Notes under the pieces: generated by a model | Database searches by the model: none | What the model was told of the DNA's origin: nothing | Seen by the model: only the letters and a program-made list of their open reading frames with translations | Part shown: positions 63,301-64,000 of the stretch, in pieces | How the letters are laid out: the number at the start of each line of letters is the position of its first letter | Numbering within the stretch: the stretch's first letter is position 1 | Translations under genes and position numbers: made by a program | DNA from: Larimichthys crocea | Taxonomy: Eukaryota > Chordata > Actinopteri > Sciaenidae | Assembly (NCBI RefSeq): GCF_000972845.2 | Contig: NC_040029.1 | Location: 1,183,332 to 1,247,331 of the forward strand | DNA length: 64,000 bases | Direction: 5' to 3'

Positions 63301-64000
63301 TATTGTTACAAATTAACTATCACTATACATTTTTTATAATGTTTAATAGCTGTTATAAATGAGGAAAAGAGAAGGAATGAAGTAGCAGCAGCTTTAATTA
63401 TTCATCCTGTGACTTTTTGAGTTCAAAATGTATTCCTAATTTCATTTTTGTTCACTTTAACTGAAGAATTTTATCTATTGAATAAGATTGTATTCAGATT
63501 CTGAGAAAAAAAAAAGAATTTCATTGTCAAAGTTAAATAAAATAATGATAAAATAATAATAACTTTGATGTGTCATGGAAAATGTATATTTCATACCTGA
63601 GTATCACCAGGCCAAGAGAGGTATGCATGATTTACCTGGTGCTGATCCCTGATTGGTTATACCATGATGTTTGCTGATCACCTGACTGCTGGCAGCAATG
63701 CAGCCAAAGTCTAGTACTGAGTCCATTAGGAGGGAACAAACCCTGGGGAATCTAGATTGGAAAAAAAAAAAATGTAGAGATGCCATGTGTGTTAAATCTG
63801 ATATATATTTACCAGACAGCAGCTTATTTCTGGACTGCTTACCCCATGAGCGGGATTTCAATGGTCTCTGAATCATCTACATGGATCAGAAGGACATCTC
63901 CGACCTCCTCTTCCTCCTTTGGAGTGAACTCCAGCAAACCACCAACACACAGACCAGGAGGCACCACCTCGGCTGAGTTAGATGACGTGAACCTGAACAC
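16653..64000 (-). CDS. cfap47: CFAP47 (cilia- and flagella-associated protein 47), 66 exons, 5' end beyond window
   Basis: Seen: 66 minus-strand exons with GT-AG junctions join in phase into an open frame of about 3017 codons, ending at TAA 16653-16655. Exon numbers used here are local to the window; coordinates are in the block entries. Repeated ASH/MSP-like beta-sandwich segments occupy most of the length. One CH domain lies at about window residues 1670-1815. Known: human CFAP47 is about 3190 residues with this architecture, acts in the axonemal central apparatus, and its loss causes sperm-flagellum defects in men. Inferred: roughly 150-250 N-terminal residues and the promoter lie above position 64000. 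No frameshift or internal stop was found, so the gene looks functional. HYDIN and other ASH-rich proteins are less likely because of the single central CH domain and the matching length. Individual exon borders are my reading of splice consensus and phase. Confidence 0.9.
18549..18565. repeat. (CA)n tract touching the CFAP47 exon 64 donor
   Basis: On the coding strand the intron begins GTGTGTGTGTGTGTGTG, so the donor of exon 64 is itself the first unit of the repeat. Confidence 0.8.
21113..21431 (+). pseudogene. HIPK-like protein kinase fragment, disabled
   Basis: Two in-order pieces of one kinase domain are present on the plus strand, antisense to CFAP47. At 21116-21142 the sequence reads EVRPIAQL. 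About 110 bp later, after an acceptor-like TTTGCAG, frame 21255-21362 reads LLVALDAFKGLGVLHTDVKP then DNNMFVNQQDQPFRVK. HTDVKPDN is the catalytic loop and the following IDF corresponds to the DFG region. A TGA (21363-21365) replaces the residue before IDF, and DFG reads DFR. An isolated glycine-loop-like FIGEGCFG precedes it near 21091. The motifs resemble the HIPK/DYRK-type kinases expanded in fish. N- and C-lobes are incomplete. Confidence 0.6.
21507..21611 (+). other. Unrecognised exon-like open segment
   Basis: After a good acceptor (a pyrimidine-rich stretch then CTCAAAG) the frame reads LQKLETGLLMERNPETLQIQ then QLLDLLMKDIPSLGL and meets a GTAGGT donor. The leucine spacing suggests an amphipathic helix. 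It lies 80 bp past the kinase remnant on the same strand and could be a further exon of the same duplicated gene. I do not recognise the family. Confidence 0.3.
24600..24768 (+). repeat. Degenerate fish LINE/SINE 3' end
   Basis: The stretch GTGTGATAGACGACCTGTCC, followed by GGGTGTACCCTCC and ending in AATGGATGGATGAT, matches the common 3' portion of interspersed fish retroelements that end in a GGAT-type microsatellite. The clade cannot be fixed from this piece. It lies in the CFAP47 intron upstream of exon 62. Confidence 0.5.
26701..26736. repeat. (GT)18 microsatellite on the donor side of CFAP47 exon 58
   Basis: Pure GT repeat on the plus strand. On the coding strand it is (AC)18, starting eight bases into the intron that follows exon 58 (26745-26849). 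Confidence 0.95.
26855..26895. repeat. (AC)20 microsatellite on the acceptor side of CFAP47 exon 58
   Basis: Pure AC repeat on the plus strand. On the coding strand it is (GT)20 followed only by TTCCAG and the exon, so it takes the place of the polypyrimidine tract. Confidence 0.95.
27440..27563. repeat. Unclassified fish interspersed-repeat fragment
   Basis: Contains GGGGTGAAGTGCTTTGGTCA, ACTCAGCAGTGCCCAGCAG and a terminal AAGTCCCTACTGACTGAGCT followed by ACTGCCGCCC. I recognise this as a recurring fish repeat but cannot assign a family. It lies in the CFAP47 intron between exons 56 and 57. Confidence 0.45.
30440..30481. repeat. (CA)20 microsatellite upstream of the CFAP47 exon 52 acceptor
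   Basis: On the coding strand this is a (GT)20 tract ending about 18 nt before the acceptor of exon 52 (30310-30421). Confidence 0.95.
31891..31933 (+). pseudogene. Truncated tRNA-Gly(GCC) copy
   Basis: The first 43 bases follow a eukaryotic tRNA-Gly(GCC): acceptor start, A-box TGGTTCAGTGGTA, and anticodon stem-loop with CTGCCAT (anticodon GCC). The T-arm with the B-box (GGTTCGATTCC) and the 3' acceptor strand are absent, so a mature tRNA cannot form. It is probably a tRNA pseudogene or the head of a SINE. Confidence 0.75.
32659..32923 (+). mobile_element. Tc1-type transposon, 5' part only
   Basis: After a terminal-like GTAGTGGCCAAAATTATTAG, the plus strand encodes LSVRQVKDLKILSLKDRRKT then SRELRDEIN, the first DNA-binding helices of a Tc1 transposase. 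The reading frame ends soon after at TAA and the catalytic part is missing. LINE-derived sequence starts directly behind it. Confidence 0.65.
32935..33400 (+). mobile_element. LINE ORF2 C-terminal fragment, frameshifted
   Basis: The plus strand reads RLFLLRTLGAFSVCNRFLQI, FYQSKVASALFFAVVCW and KASRLDKFCGRA. After a frame change it continues LDSLKAESRMKDKIKAILDH and ends RIIPPRCK. This is the region after the reverse transcriptase palm in fish non-LTR retrotransposons. It is 5'-truncated and contains a stop and a frameshift. The clade is not certain. Confidence 0.6.
36175..36203. repeat. (GT)n microsatellite at the CFAP47 exon 46 donor
   Basis: On the coding strand the donor of exon 46 (36206) reads GTACAC and runs directly into (AC)n. 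An (AAG)n tract lies nearby at 36096-36119. Confidence 0.9.
37169..37192. repeat. (AC)n microsatellite at the CFAP47 exon 44 donor
   Basis: On the coding strand the intron starts GTCAGTGTGTGTGTG, so the repeat begins within the donor of exon 44. Confidence 0.9.
40840..40870. repeat. (AC)n microsatellite upstream of the CFAP47 exon 39 acceptor
   Basis: On the coding strand this is (GT)n followed by TTTGTTTGTTCTGCAG and exon 39. Confidence 0.9.
41243..41272. repeat. (GT)n microsatellite at the CFAP47 exon 38 donor
   Basis: On the coding strand the donor GTAACA of exon 38 continues into (CA)n. Confidence 0.9.
41276..43724 (-). other. cfap47: CFAP47 exons 35-38: calponin-homology domain
   Basis: Exons: 43538-43724, 42999-43096, 42530-42646, 41276-41410. 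The domain begins at SSQELQLLLWLNMHYQSMRK, continues with IVNFDLDLTDGLVLAALLAA and the YCPYL motif, and ends with SDPNPVQMLMLCVHLYERLP. These are the LLxWLN, NF-DLxDG-xLaxLL and PNPVQM-L signatures of a CH fold. The CH domain inside an ASH-rich protein is the strongest reason for the CFAP47 assignment. Known: CH domains often bind microtubules or actin. The ligand of this one cannot be read from sequence. Confidence 0.9.
43811..46321 (-). other. cfap47: CFAP47 exons 26-34, region preceding the CH domain
   Basis: Exons: 46204-46321, 45565-45671, 45352-45452, 45036-45158, 44728-44917, 44569-44640, 44177-44314, 43993-44074, 43811-43906. Exon 29 has a six-serine run. Exon 30 contains NVLLAVERWFSLFGWPSGPH. 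Exons 32-34 have LLQQHEATLAFLR, CHIRPEYLLDMEEFKHWCSL and SWTDVLLQIYK, an alpha-helical stretch that leads into the CH domain and resembles the same region of known CFAP47 proteins. Confidence 0.85.
46709..48938 (+). mobile_element. hAT (BED-finger) DNA transposon, decayed and interrupted by a LINE
   Basis: The plus-strand frame starts at ATG 46924 and after one frameshift (near 47015) encodes a BED zinc finger: FTLCKRCLKHAPYSKGNTSN then MTKHLQCKHPD. Later pieces read NLYDKARKAIENDLARTQSL and ALTTDSWTSRATESYLTVTV. Beyond the inserted LINE come PLYETQTSAHLAEELSNVVT and IPVTTDN. This order (BED finger, TDxWTS, TTDN) is that of ZBED-like hAT transposases. Sequence near the two ends (AACCGTTCGGTCCG; GAAACCGTGGCCC with ACGGACCGT) looks terminal. 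Frameshifts and stops make it inactive. It lies in the CFAP47 intron between exons 25 and 26. Confidence 0.75.
47560..48373 (+). mobile_element. 5'-truncated L2-like LINE inserted in the hAT element
   Basis: The frame from 47567 reads SVTKTAFYQLKNISRVKGF, LIHAFISSRLDYCNGLLTGL, QNAAARVLTRTKRSEHITPV and LKSLHWLPVSHRIDFKVLLL. After an in-frame TAA it reads YINEMLVEH and RSTDSGQIVEHRVQTRHGEA, ending at 48127. The 3' tail has AATAAACTTGCCTTGCCTTG, the short-repeat tail typical of fish L2 elements. Only the C-terminal part of the reverse-transcriptase protein remains. Confidence 0.85.
50916..51423. mobile_element. Non-autonomous hAT element
   Basis: The left end (A)TGATTCCCAACCTTTTT followed by AAGGGACCCC and the right end GGGAACCCCAGGTTGAGAAC followed by CAATG are inverted versions of the CA-TGGTTCTCAACC terminus common to hAT/Charlie-type elements. 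The interior is AT-rich without coding capacity. It lies in the CFAP47 intron between exons 24 and 25. Confidence 0.6.
51882..51924. repeat. (GT)21 microsatellite near the CFAP47 exon 24 donor
   Basis: On the coding strand the intron begins GTGAGGAGTGATGGGAAAC and then runs into (AC)21. Confidence 0.95.
53753..56954. other. CFAP47 intron 19-20 (3.2 kb)
   Basis: AT-rich intron without recognisable genes or mobile-element proteins. A (GT)n tract lies at 56730-56767. The phases of exons 19 and 20 join directly, so any exon missed here would have to be in frame at both ends. Confidence 0.5.
56730..56767. repeat. (GT)19 microsatellite, intronic
   Basis: Pure GT repeat about 190 bp downstream of the exon 19 donor on the coding strand. 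It is not in contact with a splice site. Confidence 0.95.
56955..57516 (-). other. cfap47: CFAP47 exons 17-19, one ASH-like module
   Basis: Exons: 57394-57516, 57164-57295, 56955-57032, all phase 0 at both ends (41, 44 and 26 codons). Exon 17 carries QVFFGSVPLNMPSMRTAVLH, a clear module start. Exon 18 ends with the strand pair around LKIHFNPESLIKFDTTIE. The donor of exon 17 is followed after four bases by a long (AC)n tract on the coding strand (57351-57391 on the plus strand). Confidence 0.85.
57351..57391. repeat. (TG)20 microsatellite at the CFAP47 exon 17 donor
   Basis: On the coding strand exon 17 ends CAG and the intron starts GTACACACAC, so the repeat is part of the donor context. The 98-nt intron between exons 17 and 18 is almost half repeat. 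Confidence 0.95.
58621..61775 (-). other. cfap47: CFAP47 exons 7-16, ASH-like repeats and charged linker
   Basis: Exons: 61669-61775, 61302-61528, 61006-61213, 60499-60727, 60170-60322, 59870-60062, 59639-59735, 59269-59485, 58937-59181, 58621-58751. Exons 10-11 encode a charged, probably helical linker with the segments FPNDRATSIRPASANRQY and YRYIDTNYALTEEEEKQRQ, not a beta sandwich. Exon 14 resumes ASH-like sequence with FVDFGEVCVQSVCVQKLELT. Phases are consistent across all ten exons. Most introns here are only 100-450 nt. Confidence 0.85.
61804..62149. mobile_element. hAT-like end plus long palindrome (foldback element) in CFAP47 intron 6-7
   Basis: The segment starts CAGTGGTCCCCAACCCCCGG and continues with the GGACCGGTACCGGTCCG motif, a known hAT-type terminus. 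It is followed by two inverted arms, about 61907-62018 and 62028-62144, separated by nine bases. They match almost throughout (for example AGACCGCTCGAC against GTCGAGCGGTCT). No matching terminus is seen at the far end, so the element is truncated or of foldback type. Confidence 0.7.
62221..64000 (-). other. cfap47: CFAP47 exons 1-6 (window numbering), N-terminal ASH-like segments
   Basis: Exons: 63843-64000 (continues past the window), 63636-63751, 62993-63131, 62709-62793, 62478-62618, 62221-62390. They read through in phase. Exon 2 contains VLDFGCIAASSQVISKHHGI, the 'DFG-x-hydrophobic' opening typical of ASH/MSP-like beta sandwiches, and exon 5 ends such a module. The acidic run before VGDVLLIHVDD in exon 1 is part of the same type of domain. 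The first codon in the window falls in phase 0 of exon 1. Confidence 0.85.

Noticed and set aside
16653..64000. Assignment of the large gene to HYDIN or another ASH-rich protein
   Set aside because: The single central CH domain, the total length near 3000 residues and the conserved C-terminal motifs fit CFAP47 better.

Overview
The window is vertebrate nuclear DNA, almost certainly from a ray-finned (teleost) fish. It shows spliced genes with GT-AG introns, an F-type (fucolectin) lectin domain, very frequent (CA/GT)n microsatellites, and remnants of fish-type mobile elements (L2-like and other LINEs, Tc1, hAT, TIR-bearing MITEs). No prokaryotic genes, CRISPR arrays or operons are present.

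About 16.65-64 kb (minus strand) is one very large gene. I assembled 66 consecutive exons with consistent splice phases into one uninterrupted reading frame of about 3017 codons. It runs from the window edge (position 64000, 5' end missing) to a stop codon at 16653-16655. Many ASH/MSP-like beta-sandwich segments surround a single central calponin-homology (CH) domain. This architecture and length identify CFAP47, a ciliary/flagellar central-apparatus protein. Only the N-terminal part lies outside the window.

About 2.56-6.5 kb (minus strand) is a secreted-lectin gene that joins an F-type lectin domain to a C-type lectin-like domain. Its second F-type exon carries one extra base in a short homopolymer, which breaks the frame. 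The gene is therefore either a recent pseudogene or the base is an assembly error. It lies downstream of CFAP47 on the same strand, across about 10 kb where I can support no gene.

Introns and spacers hold the mobile-element record: a TIR element with an internal AT-rich minisatellite (0.35-0.9 kb), a Tc1 fragment in the lectin gene (4.9-5.3 kb), a 758-bp TIR element (11.8-12.6 kb), a HIPK-like kinase pseudogene antisense in a CFAP47 intron (21.1-21.4 kb), a truncated tRNA-Gly (31.9 kb), Tc1 plus LINE pieces (32.65-33.4 kb), a hAT transposon interrupted by an L2-like LINE (46.7-48.9 kb), a non-autonomous hAT (50.9-51.4 kb) and a long palindrome inside a 445-nt CFAP47 intron (61.8-62.15 kb). 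CA/GT repeats sit right against the splice sites of many CFAP47 exons. One exon is bracketed by complementary (GU)n and (AC)n tracts.
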